From contig QAOA01001066.1 of assembly GCA_003255065.1 (NCBI GenBank), positions 1,531,840-1,595,839 on the forward strand: a DNA stretch of 64,000 bases, given 5' to 3'. Shown here one piece after another: positions 36,731-49,245 of this stretch. Every line of letters starts with the position of its first letter. Within the stretch, counting starts at the first letter, position 1. Origin of the DNA: Cercis canadensis. Taxonomy: Eukaryota > Streptophyta > Magnoliopsida > Fabales > Fabaceae. The notes under the pieces were generated by a model. The model did no database searches. It saw nothing but the letters and a program-made list of their open reading frames with translations, and was not told where the DNA came from. Position numbers and translations under genes: made by a program.

Positions 36731-39700
36731 ATTTAATATATTTTCACAGGGTCCGATTCTGGTAAATGAATTGTTTTCACTATCATGTCACAAATGTCTT
36801 CATGTGAGTCAGTGATATGATAGTGATTAAGCCATGAAATCAAATCGCTGTCATATATTCAGTTGATGGGATTGCATCGTAACACGGATTCTCAGTACAC
36901 ATAACTCCCTAGATTCGGGTCAAATTACTTATTTGGACCTTATCTCTTGCACATTTGTATTAAGCTTGCTGCTTTTAGAAGAAGTGTTAACAAAGGTTTA
37001 ATTTGTTATAAAAAAATATTTTCTTTTCAATGGAGACTTTATTAACTCTAGGCTCAACTTCTCTCTCTCTCATGCCTGTGTATTTTTTAAAATTGTCATA
37101 TATGACATATTCTTAAAATCGTAACGTTATATTTGTTCTTTTGATTTGAGATTTCCAATTTGCAGCGTGATTGTGGAAGACCTCCTATTCCCAGAAAAGA
37201 TCCAGGAGACAAGCCAGAGGACGAACCTTTATTGTCGAATCACCCTTTTGTTGATAAGGTATTCCTGGTAAACAATTCATTTGTGGAAAGTTGTGGCAAG
37301 ACACAATGTGATTGACTGCACAGTTTATGCATGGGAACCTGCACAGGAACCTATTAAGTCCTGCATAACCATGATTCAAAATATAGATGCTCTGTTTGCT
37401 CTCGCATAACCCATGGTAGTCACAGAATAACTACCCTTCTCACGAAGATGTGCTTTAACACATTTAGTTAATATTCTAGTCAAAACCTTGAAGAATAAGA
37501 AGATATAATCCAAAGAGTGACACTTGCTTAAAGTGCTTGAGGGCTTCCTTCTTGCATGCTAAACACATTGTTCCACACATTATGTCTTTGTTCTCAGATG
37601 ATAAGAAATATTCTACACATTTCTCTATTGAGACAGACACTCTTTAATAAATTGTAATGCTGATCTCATTGTCAGCGTATTTTGTTATGGGTCAAGCAAC
37701 ATTATTAGAAACTGCAATCTGCATAGATTCCAAAATATATAGTACAGCTAGAGACAATTTTTTTTTGGCCGTGTAGAGATACTTATTTCAGGCGTAAGCA
37801 TTTTATTAGCCACATTCCTGGGCTATTCAACCCACATAATCTGTAGTCTTTATAGCGGCCTCTACCCTGAAAATGCCCCCTCCATGACACCTATTCTCAC
37901 TTAAGCTTCTGCTGCTCAAGTACAGATCCCAAATATATTGACTGGATTTGTTGATTCTTTCTCAATGCATCATTGTCCATTCTTAATCTAAAACATTGTT
38001 GGCCAGCTGATTCTCTCATAAATTTATGCATTTATGTTTTATTGATCACCTACATGCTCTCAGCGGACTCTATGGCCTTCACCTTACCTACCACCCTTGA
38101 CCTCTAAAAGTAGAAGAAATGCAATTAGAAACAGAGGTAATTGCATGCTTCTCATGAATATGGAAGTAAGGGGATAAGAGGTCTTGTTTCTTATGAGTGT
38201 TAGGCTAGACCACTTGGCATCTTATAGGCGTGTACTGGTTTCCAGCCATATTTGTGTGTAAGTATCCTGGTACGTTAATGAACCCGTCACTTAAAATTAT
38301 CTGACATCTTTAAAATGGAGTCGTTATATTTAATAAGTTTTTCTATGTTCAAGTAGAAAGACATTTGTGGCAAATGAATTTGTGTGTGCTGATCCAACTG
38401 CGTAAGAGACTAAGAGAGTTTGGGACATGTGGCATGAACCTTCTTCAGTGAGTGACTTTGGCATGCCCTTCCTTTTATTTTGTCATAAGGCTGGTTGAAC
38501 GCTGATAATTCAGTTGGCTCTACATTTGACTTCATTTGGAACATTCAGATTTTTTTTTATGATAGGGGATTGGAAATTTGGGGCCTGATTTTCTTATCAT
38601 CAGCATCTCTTGAATGTCGTGTGGATGATCTACACTTGTCCCCATTATTAACTACAGCTTCATTCATTTTGCAGTTGTGGCAGATAAATGCAGCTGAGCA
38701 AATGATTTTGGATGATATGGAGATTAATCCTGAAAAATACGAAGGCAAAAGCCTGTCGGACTTGACTGATGATGATGACTTCGATGAGGAAAACAGCATA
38801 GAATATACACAAGCTTATTATAAGAAAACATTACTTCCAAAAATTATTCTGGTAAGCACTATTCTAACGAGATTGCAATCATCTGCTTGTTTATTCTTGG
38901 TTGTTTGTAATACTTTGTAATACTTTGGCAGAAAACAAGTGTCAAAGAGCTTGATTTAGAGTCTGCACTTACTGAGCGTGAGGTCAGCTTTTCCTTTAAT
39001 TGTTTTTAATTTATATTACAGAGTAGGGTACATGGGCCCTCCTTGTGTCATTTTTCTTTGGGAGAATGACAGTGAAGGGTGTGTAAATTCGTAGAACATA
39101 AGGCACAAATCACTGTTTCACTGGATACACACCTTCACATCCTTTGTGATCCATCAAATTTTTCTACTTCCCTCAAGGTTTTTTCCTTTTTCTCTTTTAT
39201 TAGCTTATTTCGCAACTGTCAATAATTAGCTTTTAAAACTCACAGGATTTTGCTTGGTCATTATCTACCAAAATAACAAAGTAGCCAATAGTGAATATCA
39301 CTTGATGAATTGCAGCTGAGTTGAGTTGCTTAAAATCTTGAACCTAAGAAAAATTAGTGTGATCAGACAGATTTCTGTCAATTTAGTTTTTGACCAGCAG
39401 GATCATGGATTAGCCCAAAATCTCTTCCTTGAAAAATGATTTTTATCCCATATCTTTTCTCATTAAATGATATTTATTAAATTGCAGAAAAGGTCCTTGT
39501 CAGGCCATTCAAATTGCCTACAAAGTTACATAGAAGAGTTTTGTCATCTCCGTTTTCAAAATTGACATTCCTTTTTGGATTGCAGCACCATAATAAACAA
39601 AGGAAAGAAGCAAAAGAGAGAGGAGAAAAGTACAAAGTTAGCAAACTGAGGCGCAATATTGAGATGGATGAGTATGACTTAATGCACTGGCGTAGATCTT

Positions 39701-40363
39701 TCGAAGAACGAGAAGCACTGATTAGAGACATCAGCTGGTATTGTTATAATGTTAATAGTATTATTCCTATTTCCCTATTATGTTGCGAGTATGTTCCCTC
39801 CTCCCCCCACAAAAAAAAAAAAAAATTCTCCAGACGCCAAAAATATTCCCAGTTCACTTCGTTGGTGAGCTATATGATTTTTTTACTTTTCCGCCCGATT
39901 CCCTCCATTATGCAGTCGCAAGTCTCTTGGTCTGCCACTGGAAGAGCCAGGAAGGTATGTGGATGCTAGTTACTTTGGCAAAGATCAATACGATCCTTCA
40001 AGTCCTCTATATCGTTATGACTATTGGGGGGAACCTAAGAACTCAGAGAAGAGCAAGCAAGAGAGAATTACCGATACCCATAACAAATCAATAGTGGGCA
40101 AGGGCACTGTTTGGTATGAGATGTCTTATGAAGATTGCATCAAGCAACGGATGCAACGAGAAGCCCAGTCTGAGGGACAGCCGCATAAAGAAGCTGACGA
40201 TGAAGATACAGAACGAGGTGAAGGTGATGAAGACGAGGATGATGACGACGATGACTTTGACTTCAGCATTCTGAGCAGTCTTGGCAATAATTTATCGGAT
40301 CAGCTTCATGTTAACGGGACTGAATCTTCTAGAATATCCGATGAGGGTATGTTTGAGGATTGA
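33251..40363 (+). CDS. PTAC12: pTAC12 / HEMERA, plastid transcription and phytochrome-signalling protein
   Basis: Coding exons are 33251-33991, 34090-34149, 34248-34277, 34847-34920, 35589-35670, 36315-36388, 36505-36571, 37166-37258, 38675-38851, 38932-38982, 39586-39737 and 39916-40363. The total is 2049 nt, 682 aa, in frame. The N terminus is a Ser/Thr/Arg-rich plastid-transit-like region. Recognisable blocks include NWVERGWAPWEEILTPEADF, GAFVDIGGVYDGWVPI, DWYWIRHHIKVGMHVMVEIT, AKRDPYRFRFPIELRFIHPN, RRNIEMDEYDLMHWRRSFEE, YRYDYWGEPKNSEKSKQER and a strongly acidic Asp/Glu C terminus. A basic RRKRGK cluster in exon 2 could serve nuclear import. In Arabidopsis the protein is part of the plastid RNA-polymerase-associated complex and also acts in the nucleus in phytochrome signalling; this is family knowledge. 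A second Met at codon 5 is an alternative start. One intron holds an N in a T run (36699). Confidence 0.93.
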
Positions 40364-41210
40364 TGCCATAATATATGACTCCTTAGTTGAAGTAAAAGCC
40401 ATGTTATCGTACAGTTGGGTTGAGATATGTGCAGAACGGTATGTCACCAATTTTGTCTTGCGTTTGAGCCAAATTCCACTTTGGCAATGTAAGTGTATTT
40501 GTGTAAGCTAATGAAAAAGTCTAAGCTAATTTTTTGGGTTTCATGCAGCTGTAGGTGAAAAATAAAAAGCAAGCGCGGTTGATGCTATTGTTCAGGTTTT
40601 AAGCCATTTATGAGGCGAAATGTATATTTTGCGGAATTCACAGCTTAATGGTATTGTCAGGATGAATTCACTTCTGCAACAAACGAGTTCATAAAAAGTT
40701 CTCGTCATGCTAACACCTAATCAAAGGCACTTTAAGGAATAAAGGAATAGAAAGAATTGCTTGACTCGATCTAAGATATTTTACATTGTAAGTGAAGCTA
40801 ACTCCCTACGATCAGCTGCATAAGCCTCGTTACAAATATGAATTCCATTTTTTTACAAACAAAATTGGACACCCTGATTGATACAACCCTTCCACCTACA
40901 TGCCATAGCCCTTCAATAAATCAGGGCTGTAGCTTTCTCAGAATATTTTCACACCATTTCCAAATCTAAAACCAAAATTTTTTCAGAAAGCAAAAAACCA
41001 AATCCAATATTATACCCTTCTTTAGCTTTTGCTATCCCATCGTCAATCTTTTGGAGCTGCGGAGCTCAGCGTCAAACTATTCATATAGAGAAAATACTTT
41101 GCACCCAAAGCTGGAAAAAGCAGCGCCCATGAATCCAGCAAATGCTCCTTAGAGTCACCAATTTATATTCTTCATTAACTGATGCATGATACTGAGGAGA
41201 ACAAATGTCA
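40364..41210. other. Convergent 3' region between HEMERA and the GTE bromodomain gene
   Basis: The two long genes point at each other here, so this stretch of about 850 bp should hold both 3' UTRs. No gene or repeat is evident. Overlapping transcripts are possible but cannot be seen in the sequence. Confidence 0.5.
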
Positions 41211-44200
41211 TCAATCAATTTCTCCTTCTTCTACATCGGTAGCTGGTCCTGGAGCACTCTGAGGAGGTTCTTCCTCCTCATCATCATCATCTGCTTTCAT
41301 GTACAATCCTAGTTGTTCCAAAGGATTCCCCTGGAGTTTAAAACTACCCAACCCATTTTGAGGATGATCAGGGCTTGTCTCCTCTGTGAAACTTGGTAAA
41401 TGTTCATCATGTACAGTTCTCAGCATCTCTAGATCTTCCAAAAATTGACTACTTTCATTTATATCAACAGTCTTCTCCATCTGCAAAGAGAGAGTCTCTT
41501 AGTGCAAGTTACAACGAAAGCTGAATTTGTGTCCTAAACGTTTAATTTTCTTTCAAGGTTACCTGTTGCAATGCCTGGCGAGCTGCTTCTCTCTCCAGTT
41601 CCCTCTTCCTTTTGGCTTCGGCAGCAGCTTCTGCTTCGGCTTTCCTCCGAGCCTCTTCTGCAGCCTTTGCCTCAGCCTGCAATCGAGCTTTCTCTATACA
41701 AGAAAAAAATATATAAATATTAGTCAAAGCTTAAAAAACTAATCCAATATTAGCAGATATACATTTGACCACACAGAAGAAACACTCCAATAATGAAATC
41801 AGAGACAAACCTTCTTTTTGCCGTCTTTCAAGTTCTTCTCTCTCTATTCTAAGTTTTTCAGGATCCCGCTTTTCCCCCTGAGGTCAGAATCAAATTAAGA
41901 GACCATCTCAAGTAAAATTTGCAACAGTGTTGGCAATACATTCATATAAGTTGGTAATGTCGGTAACTGTCACATTACTCTAACAAACCTTTTCAAGTGC
42001 CTTTTCTCGAGCTTTAAGTATGGTGTCAGCAAAGCGGCTCCTTAGCAAAGCTGCACGATAGAGCTTGTCGGGGGAGACTTGCCTCTCAGATGGAGCACTC
42101 TCCCCTAAAATGTTAAAGCATGAATGATGAGATCATGCCCCAAAACTAATAGCAGACAGATTTCTTCATGTTTCAAGCTTACCCTCTTGATGACCTTCTG
42201 GCTCAGCAGCAACTGGCTGAGATTGGGAACTCTGTTCAATTTGGCCAACCCCATCCATCAAATCTGTCCAGATGAGGTAGTGAGGTTGACAAGAGTCACT
42301 GACACTAGTTTATCCAGATTTAATGCCAAGAAAGAATGATAGAAAGACATGCTTATAAAACACCAGCAACCTAGGGTCTGTTTGCTTTAGAAAACATTTT
42401 CATATTTTCATTTCCTATTTTCATTTCTTGAAATATGTTTTCATTTTCAAATTTTCATTTTTAAGAAACATGTTTGCTGAAAATTTTCTATTTCCATTCT
42501 CAAACTACATCCCCTCCTCCCTCTCCATCCTTATCTAGCTTTCTCACTCAGCTTCACATCCTCGTTCGTTCCTTCTTCCTTTTCCGGTGAGTAGCTTCTC
42601 AAGTGATACACCGGAGTTGGAAATAATAGAGACATAGAAAAAGGTAACGATAGAAAGAAATAACAGAGAGACAAAAAAAAAAGAAAACAGATAGAACAAG
42701 GGGAAACAGAGAGAAAGGGAGCAGATGTAATTTCAGATTTAGTGTGTGAAGCAATCATCTTGTTCATCTCCAAAGCAGTACCCCAATCCCACCCTTCACC
42801 AATTCCCCTGCTTTCATGGTTATAGTGCAACCATAATTGCATTTCCAAAATAGTTCTCTAGCAATGGTGGGTTCCACATTCTGGGTCTAACACCAATCCT
42901 TTGAAAATTGAAATATCCTCTCTTTTGGCACTTCTGAATTGAACCCATCAGCAATTTCCATTTTCTTTGTAAAAGGAATTCGTATTGGGGGTTTCAACTT
43001 CCACCCCATCAAGAAACCAATGGTTAAAAGCTGGTCCTTTGTCTCTTTACTTTTGGTCAATCCTTTGTCTCTTTTATTTATCTTCTAGTCAATCCTTTGT
43101 CTCCTTTACTCTTCAGCACAACATGAGAGAATTGAGTAGATGAAGGCTGTAGGCCATAGATGACAGCAAGGAATGGTTTGCGTGTTGAAGAAATGGAAAT
43201 TTAGAGGAAAAGGAAAAAAGTCACATAAATTACAAATATGCCACCGGTCTTTGCTAGGAAACAGTGAAAACGTCTTTTAGACGTTTCCAGTTTTCTACCA
43301 ATTTTTGGAAACATTTCCAATGTTTTCAATGAAAACATTTTCATTTANTAGGCCATAGATGACAGCAAGGAATGGTTTGCGTGTTGAAGAAATGGAAATT
43401 TAGAGGAAAAAGAAAAAAGTCACATAAATTACAAGTATGCCACCGGTCTTTGCTAGGAAACAGTGAAAACGTCTTTTAGACGTTTCCAGTTTTCTACCAA
43501 TTTTTGGAAACATTTTCATTTATCTTCAACCAAACATATTTTTAAGTTTATTTTCATTTTCAATGAAAATGAAAATAGAAAACAGCCAAACCAAACGGAC
43601 CCCTAGCAACTCACCGTTTCCCGTATCTGCATTACCAAGATCCCCTTTCTTTTGATCCAATGGCAAACCAGAACCTAAATTTTCCTGTGATAGAGTTATT
43701 AAAGGAAGCATAGTCAAGACTTCTGAAAATAGCATTTATAAACACTATTACATTTGATATAATATATATCATGTATACCTTGGTAACACCAACAGGTTCT
43801 GAAGCTTTAGCGGTATCTGACTCACTTCCAGATGAACTACCTGAGTCTGAATCTGTCATGCCACAAATGCAAAAGAAATTCAGACGTGAGAAGAAAAATG
43901 ATAGATTCCAGAACACAGAAACATTATTCATGCTCAAGCCTCAAGGGATCAATTTTGCCATTATATAAGCCAACCAAGTGGAGAATTGTGTTAGAATCTA
44001 CTAATAGAGAAATCGTGAAAGAAACAATGTAAGACAAAAGAATAGAAAATCCTAAGCTTCTGTTACAACCTAGCAGGTGCACCAAACCAAGTCACAATTT
44101 GTACAGCACCTACATCAATAAGATAACCAAGCTTTGATCCTAAAATAATATCTGATAAAGATCCATCTACTTCTATTACACACTTAATGTTTAGAACTGC

Positions 44201-47200
44201 CACTCTGCCAGTAAATATAAAGCAACAGTACTTAAATGTTGACAGAGGAAAGTCTAGCTACCGTACATAATTTATGACAAGGAAAGTGGTCACAAAGGAA
44301 CGACTCTGGCCTAGCATGCAGCAGACCATACCAAGATTTTCCTTTTTTTTTGCAGCGTGGGGGGTGAGGGAGGGGAAGAAGTTTTGAAGGAGGAGGCATG
44401 TAATTTATGATCACGTACCAATCAGAAGCTGTTCGTGTGAAGGTCCGGCCAGTATTCTTAAAACAAATTGCATTAATCTATTAAAATTCAAAGTGTCTGT
44501 TGACACCAAGTGTAAGACTTGACTCAATTACACCATTGAAAACTTCATATAGAAAGTTCTCGTTATGTGTAATAAAAATCAATTGATGCTCTGTTGGATT
44601 ATTTTATTTTAATGTATATTTTGTTTTTAAAATATAAGTAAATATCATCAATTAGATTAGATACTTAAGAATATCCGATTTATCTAAAATTTGACACGTA
44701 TGATCAACACCTAAAATCTCACAATACAAAAGAAAGGCACACAGTCATCACCACCCTTGTAAAACAAGTTACTATCAATCCTGTTCCTTGAAGCTGCTGT
44801 AGATGCACCATTTCAAAGTAACACCAGCAACAAATAGAAGAATACCCATCAGCACCATCCATGCTCAGATATAAAACAGAAACAAGATATTCTAGAAATC
44901 CTAAGAAACACAATAATACATTCAGCATGATCTAGATAGCACACGTCTGGAGGAAGATAATTACGTTTAAGAGCTCAGTCAAGTCAAAGTCAAAAGTCAT
45001 TTTCAATATGGTAACTTTAATGTAAAGTCAGTTCAAACTTAATAGTTAAAAAGATTAGTCCAATAGTTAAAAGAGTTCAACCAAATATCGGAACAAGTGA
45101 CTATTTCAAAACGGGTCAGGATATAAATATAGTTTCCAGCTACCCCACGGGTAGGGGGGTTTACATTTCAAATAGCACACCATTGCTTGTTTGTAATATA
45201 AGTTTAACACCTTTACAAGTATGGATCCCCTAATCACACACCAGATTCCCCTGTAGCAAATAGGGGACTGAGAGTGAAGGGAGAATATTGTAATAAATAT
45301 AATGAAAGGGCGCACAACAAATTTAACGTTGGAGCCTCTTTTGTAACAAATTGCCAGAAATTCTTTACATAACAAAATGAATTATCTAATTTCTTGACGG
45401 AGAGATGGAGGCAAACAAACAGGCAGATATAATATCATAACACATAAAATTTACAAAAATTAGAATTGTGAGCCAATAAGGAAGTACAGGAAAAACAACA
45501 AAGCAAATTCTGTATACACATGCTGGGAAACTCATAAAATTAAAACCATATCCTGAACGGGGAAAACACATGTAAAGTATGAAGTAACACAAACCACTGG
45601 ATGAAGAGCCAGATTCACTACTGGAGCTGCTTGAACTACTGCATTTACTGTTCCTGTTAGCTCCATCTTTCTCAATGTCTACAGGAGGATAACTGGAAAC
45701 AGGAGGATCATTCCCACCAACAATGTCCACATCTTCCTCGACTGGGTCATTACCTGCTTACGTATGAGGGATTTCATGAACATTTCTACAAGTAAGGTAC
45801 CCAAAAACTGATAAAACGAGGACTGAAAAAAACCTTTACATGGTTGCATTGATGAATTGCTAAATCCTGATTCATTTGGTAGCTGCAGAAAATCAAGCAA
45901 ATCAACAGTCATGAATCTATATTACGTATGTGCCATAAATAATTTCTAGACATGCACATAGTTGATAGATAGACAAATAGAGAGAAAGAGAGCGAGACAG
46001 AGAGACAGAAAGAGGCACCTCCATTTCACAAGGTCCAGCTTTTGCCTGGTTTTTCTGCTTCTCCAGCATATAGTCATCAAGAAGCTTCCGGAGTTTGAAT
46101 AAGGTATCATCACTAAGAGCATCTATATCAATCTCAATTTCATCATCATTGGTTTGACCAGCATTGTGACTTTGCTCTTTCAAGAAATCAACAATGCTTT
46201 CAGGCAACTCGGCAAGCAAGACCTCCAACTCCATGCTCAATTTATGCTTCTCCGCATCAGTCATGATCCTTTTAACGGGCTCTGGCTTGACACTATTGTC
46301 ATTTGGTGTTAATTTCTTCTTTTTAGAGGGAGGAATTCGGTCAGAAGTTTCAGTTTCTACACGAGTAGTAGGTCTTGAAGGCTCATATGGCACATTATCA
46401 GCAGCAAGAATTTTCTTCTCTATAGCCTTCCATCTCACTTCAAAATATTTACTAAGTGTCTCCGCCATAATATGTACGTCATTGCCAGGTGGATTATATG
46501 TCATCGCATTTGAGAAAGTCAGCCGCACATCCGCAGCAAAATCCATCGGACTTGAGTATTCCCCCGAAGTTATTCTACTCTTAACAGTACCCAAATCCAT
46601 CGGATGCTTGATGACAGTATAATAATCCGGAATGTTCAACTTCACAACATCAACCGGTGTGTTAAAAACCCAACCAAATTGATGGGACATCAAACGATTA
46701 AGCAATGTCTCACACTGTTTCATCAACATAGCATTTGAAGAAGTCACTGGTGCAACAGGATTAACTGATTCAAAACGCCCAGTTGTACTTCTTTTTGTCC
46801 GAGGACCATTTCGTCCCGGAGGGGGTCGTTTCTTACCATGTGGAGCTGATGCTTCAAGTGATCTCTGCTGACTCTCAAGTGGAGGCCTCTTCTGTCCATC
46901 ACTGCAGCTGCGTATATCACTAGATGGAGATAAAGCAAGGAAATTTGAATTAATATTGGCAACTTTCTTCTGAAGTTTTCTAACTTGCTCAAGTTCCAAT
47001 TTCAACCTCAGTCCCAAATCCTTTCTCTCAGAACGTGACATCTTTGATAATGACAAGACTTGCAAAGGAGCACCAAAACTATCACCACCATCAACATTCA
47101 AACTGAGGCACTTCCTCTTAGGAGCATAAGAATCTTCCGACGCTGTCAGCTCTGTATCAACCCTTCCCGAGCTACCAAACCCTTCTGATTCACCCATAGT

Positions 47201-47341
47201 CTCTACAGCATGCCGGAAGTCTGGAACAAAGCCACTAGCATAACCTTTGGAGTATTTCCGTGATTTCCCCATTATTTGTGAGAGAGAGCACTTCCTCGAT
47301 TCCTTTTGTCCAGCAAACTCTATAGGTACAGTTGGTGCCAT
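41211..47341 (-). CDS. GTE-family bromodomain plus NET-domain transcription factor (GTE8/GTE10-like), 779 aa
   Basis: A nuclear reader of acetylated histones. Minus-strand coding exons, 5' to 3': 47341-46019, 45882-45834, 45753-45595, 43852-43779, 43684-43615, 42263-42183, 42104-41989, 41877-41811, 41693-41563 and 41480-41211; 2340 nt, in frame. Start is [17 protein letters not shown], followed by [20 protein letters not shown]. The bromodomain spans about 205-305 ([35 protein letters not shown]) with acetyl-lysine-binding Asn283 in [11 protein letters not shown]. The NET/ET domain is about 353-425 ([38 protein letters not shown]). Then come Ser-rich acidic repeats, an Ala/Glu/Arg charged helix (coiled coil), and an acidic end TDVEEGEID. 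The ATG at 47341 is preferred because the in-frame ATG at 47365 lies before the acceptor of this exon. A non-coding 5' exon ends at about 48199. The intron between 43614 and 42264 carries a transposon. Confidence 0.94.
42374..43602. mobile_element. Non-autonomous DNA transposon inside a GTE intron
   Basis: The left end GGGTCTGTTTG and the right end (reversed) GGGTCCGTTTGG form short inverted ends, and the trinucleotide CTA flanks both (42371-42373 and 43603-43605). Inside, near-inverted TTTTCATTTTC/GAAAATGAAAAT stretches lie next to both ends. This style is like PIF/Harbinger or a short hAT-like MITE. The apparent size (1.2 kb) is inflated by the duplicated segment around the N at 43348. No transposase frame is present. 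Confidence 0.6.
43149..43532. repeat. About 190-bp direct duplication around a single N (43348)
   Basis: The segment starting TAGGCCATAGATGACAGC occurs at 43149-43347 and again from 43349 to about 43532, with a few substitutions and one small length difference. Only a single N separates them. As at 13160, this reads as two haplotype contig ends placed in tandem. Confidence 0.8.
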
Positions 47342-48198
47342 AAGATAAAATTCCAAGAACTGCACATATCAACTCTGGCAATGAGTTTTGCTCCAATACA
47401 CCAAACTTTGGAAAAATATGAATTCCCTGATGCACAGATTAAGTCTTATTCTCCAATTTTTAATACAAAATAAGATAAAACCCAATGATGGCGATACTTT
47501 CTCATTACCCTATTGTCTTATTTCTTTTTATCTTCACAAGTTGGTCCTCATACAATAAACTAGGTCAATTATGACAATTGGTCATTTACAGGTGTATACC
47601 AATTCCAAAATGTTAAAACTTGAGAAGTGAGTAACAGTCTTCTCTGCTCTCCCGCGGCAACACCAATTTCATGTTTATTGACAATACAGATGTTCACTTT
47701 CACGACCGAGGCCCAAAAATGAGATAGATCACGAACAACAACTGAATAAGGGCTAGCTTGAACAGGTTGACTAATCCAATAAAAGAAATGCAACACTCCC
47801 CAGAACCCTTATTACAACCAAAGCATCGAATGATTCCTCCTTGGTTGCTCACACCCAGGAAATGCACCACCCTCGTTGTTTCAAATTGACCAGAGAAATC
47901 AAAAATCAAAAGAAAAATGTGGTGGGCAAGGGGGGAAGTATCGAATGAAAAAAGGAAGCCCGAAAATATGACAAACGAAAATGGACTTACAGGAAAGATG
48001 ACATAAATTTATCGAAGCATAAACCCCAGAAATGGTAACCCTAGATCGAGAGTCAATGATCGATTGAAGCTAAGATAATGTGCGAGATGATACAATACTA
48101 TACGAAAAACCCTAAGCAAGAATCCAATTCAAAACCTGGATCTCTAGCAGCCCCCCCGAAATGAGCCTCAAACCCTAGAAAACCCTTTTCTCGCTTAC

Positions 48199-48251
48199 CT
48201 TAACTCTTCATACTCTGACAGAGGGGAGAGAGAGAGAGAGAGAGAGAGAGA
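48199..48251 (-). other. Non-coding 5' exon of the GTE gene with GA/CT repeat
   Basis: On the minus strand the sequence ...GAAGAGTTAAG is followed by a good donor GTAAGCG at 48198, and the next acceptor lies at 47360, just before the coding exon. The GA run at about 48225-48251 reads as CT on the transcribed strand and is typical of a plant leader or Y-patch near the transcription start. Confidence 0.5.
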
Positions 48252-48443
48252 AATCTACAGAAGCCTGAGATCGCTTGGCTAGTTTGCTCCTCTACTTAAA
48301 GGCCCGCTGCCTCCTTGCCCGCCGCTGTTGGATAGATCTCAGTCATTCCCAGTTGACTTGGCACTATCGCACGGCTAAAATTTAAACTATTTTCATACGT
48401 CAGATCCAGATCTGACGGGTAATGATGTTTGTCCGCTTGCNTT

Positions 48444-48670
48444 TCTATTAGTTTAATTCACTTTTTAAATTTTCTATGGATTCATAATTGATACTTTTAA
48501 TATATTGGATCTATAGTTCAACAAGTGAAATACACCATTGGTATATTACATACTATAAATTTATATAATTTATGCTTCTATAATCACATAAATTCTATCA
48601 CACATTCCATTGCCTGGGTCCCGCGCCCCACCACCCGATGGCCTGCGCATCGGCGCGGGAATAGTACTAG
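48444..48670 (+). mobile_element. Helitron terminus (3' end clear, 5' end tentative)
   Basis: The 3' end has the Helitron signature: a GC-rich hairpin, TCCCGCG (48619-48625) pairing with CGCGGGA (48654-48660) and an inner CCGATG/CATCGG stem, then six bases, then CTAG (48667-48670) followed by T. A candidate 5' end TCTATTAG starts at 48444, three bases after an N at 48441, but the expected preceding A is absent. The true element could be longer with its left part lost at the N. Confidence 0.55.
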
Positions 48671-48806
48671 TTAAACTAACATTAACATGTTACCATTAAA
48701 ACACAAAATGAAATTATTGAACCTAATAATTATATTCTCTCGTTTAAGTTGACAATGAATACTCGCTCCTTGCTTTGGCTTGTGCCCTATTCCAGAAACA
48801 ATATTA

Positions 48807-48965
48807 CACGTGCCTTGCGCGACCTGGCGAGTGATATGTTTCTATACGCGCGGTGAGGATATGGATATGGAAATCTGATAAAATTAACTGAAGTTGCCGA
48901 CCACGTGTTTATCTTGACCGCAACCGCCACGTGACGCGGAAAACGATCTGCTTCGCACGCACGTG
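48807..48965. promoter_or_regulatory. Cluster of four CACGTG G-boxes
   Basis: Perfect CACGTG palindromes lie at 48807-48812, 48902-48907, 48928-48933 and 48960-48965, within local GC-richer sequence. G-boxes bind bZIP and bHLH factors. The cluster lies about 550-720 bp upstream of the presumed GTE transcription start. No other gene starts nearby. Confidence 0.5.
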
Positions 48966-49206
48966 ACTGATTTTAAGTTGCCAACTAAAGGGACACCTTT
49001 TTAGTTTCTAATTCTATCTTCTCTTGTTTTGTTTTTTTTTTAAGCAGCATTTATAATACACATTAATAAAATTATGTATAGATGTTGCAAAATATATGAC
49101 CTTTGAATTGAACAACAATAACAAAATAAAGTATGTAAGTCATCATATTCAAAAGTCTTTATTGAATTTATCGTTATACCCAACTCTTAACTTATGTACT
49201 ATAACC

Positions 49207-49245
<39 letters not shown>

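Noticed and set aside
36516..36815. 99-aa frame with a poly-Phe stretch
   Set aside because: It is made by a T tract (with the N at 36699) in a HEMERA intron and an out-of-frame part of exon 7.
42531..42848. 105-aa open frame on the minus strand inside the GTE intron
   Set aside because: It lies within the transposon, has low-complexity hydrophobic composition and resembles no family. It also sits in an intron of a well-supported gene.
44788..44936. Two pieces resembling halves of miR167 (TGAAGCTGC and CAGCATGATCTA) about 130 bp apart in a GTE intron
   Set aside because: The halves are not contiguous and there is no partner arm for a hairpin, so chance similarity is more likely than a microRNA gene.
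46194..46622. 142-aa plus-strand frame within the GTE gene
   Set aside because: It is antisense to the bromodomain/NET coding exon and has no family resemblance.
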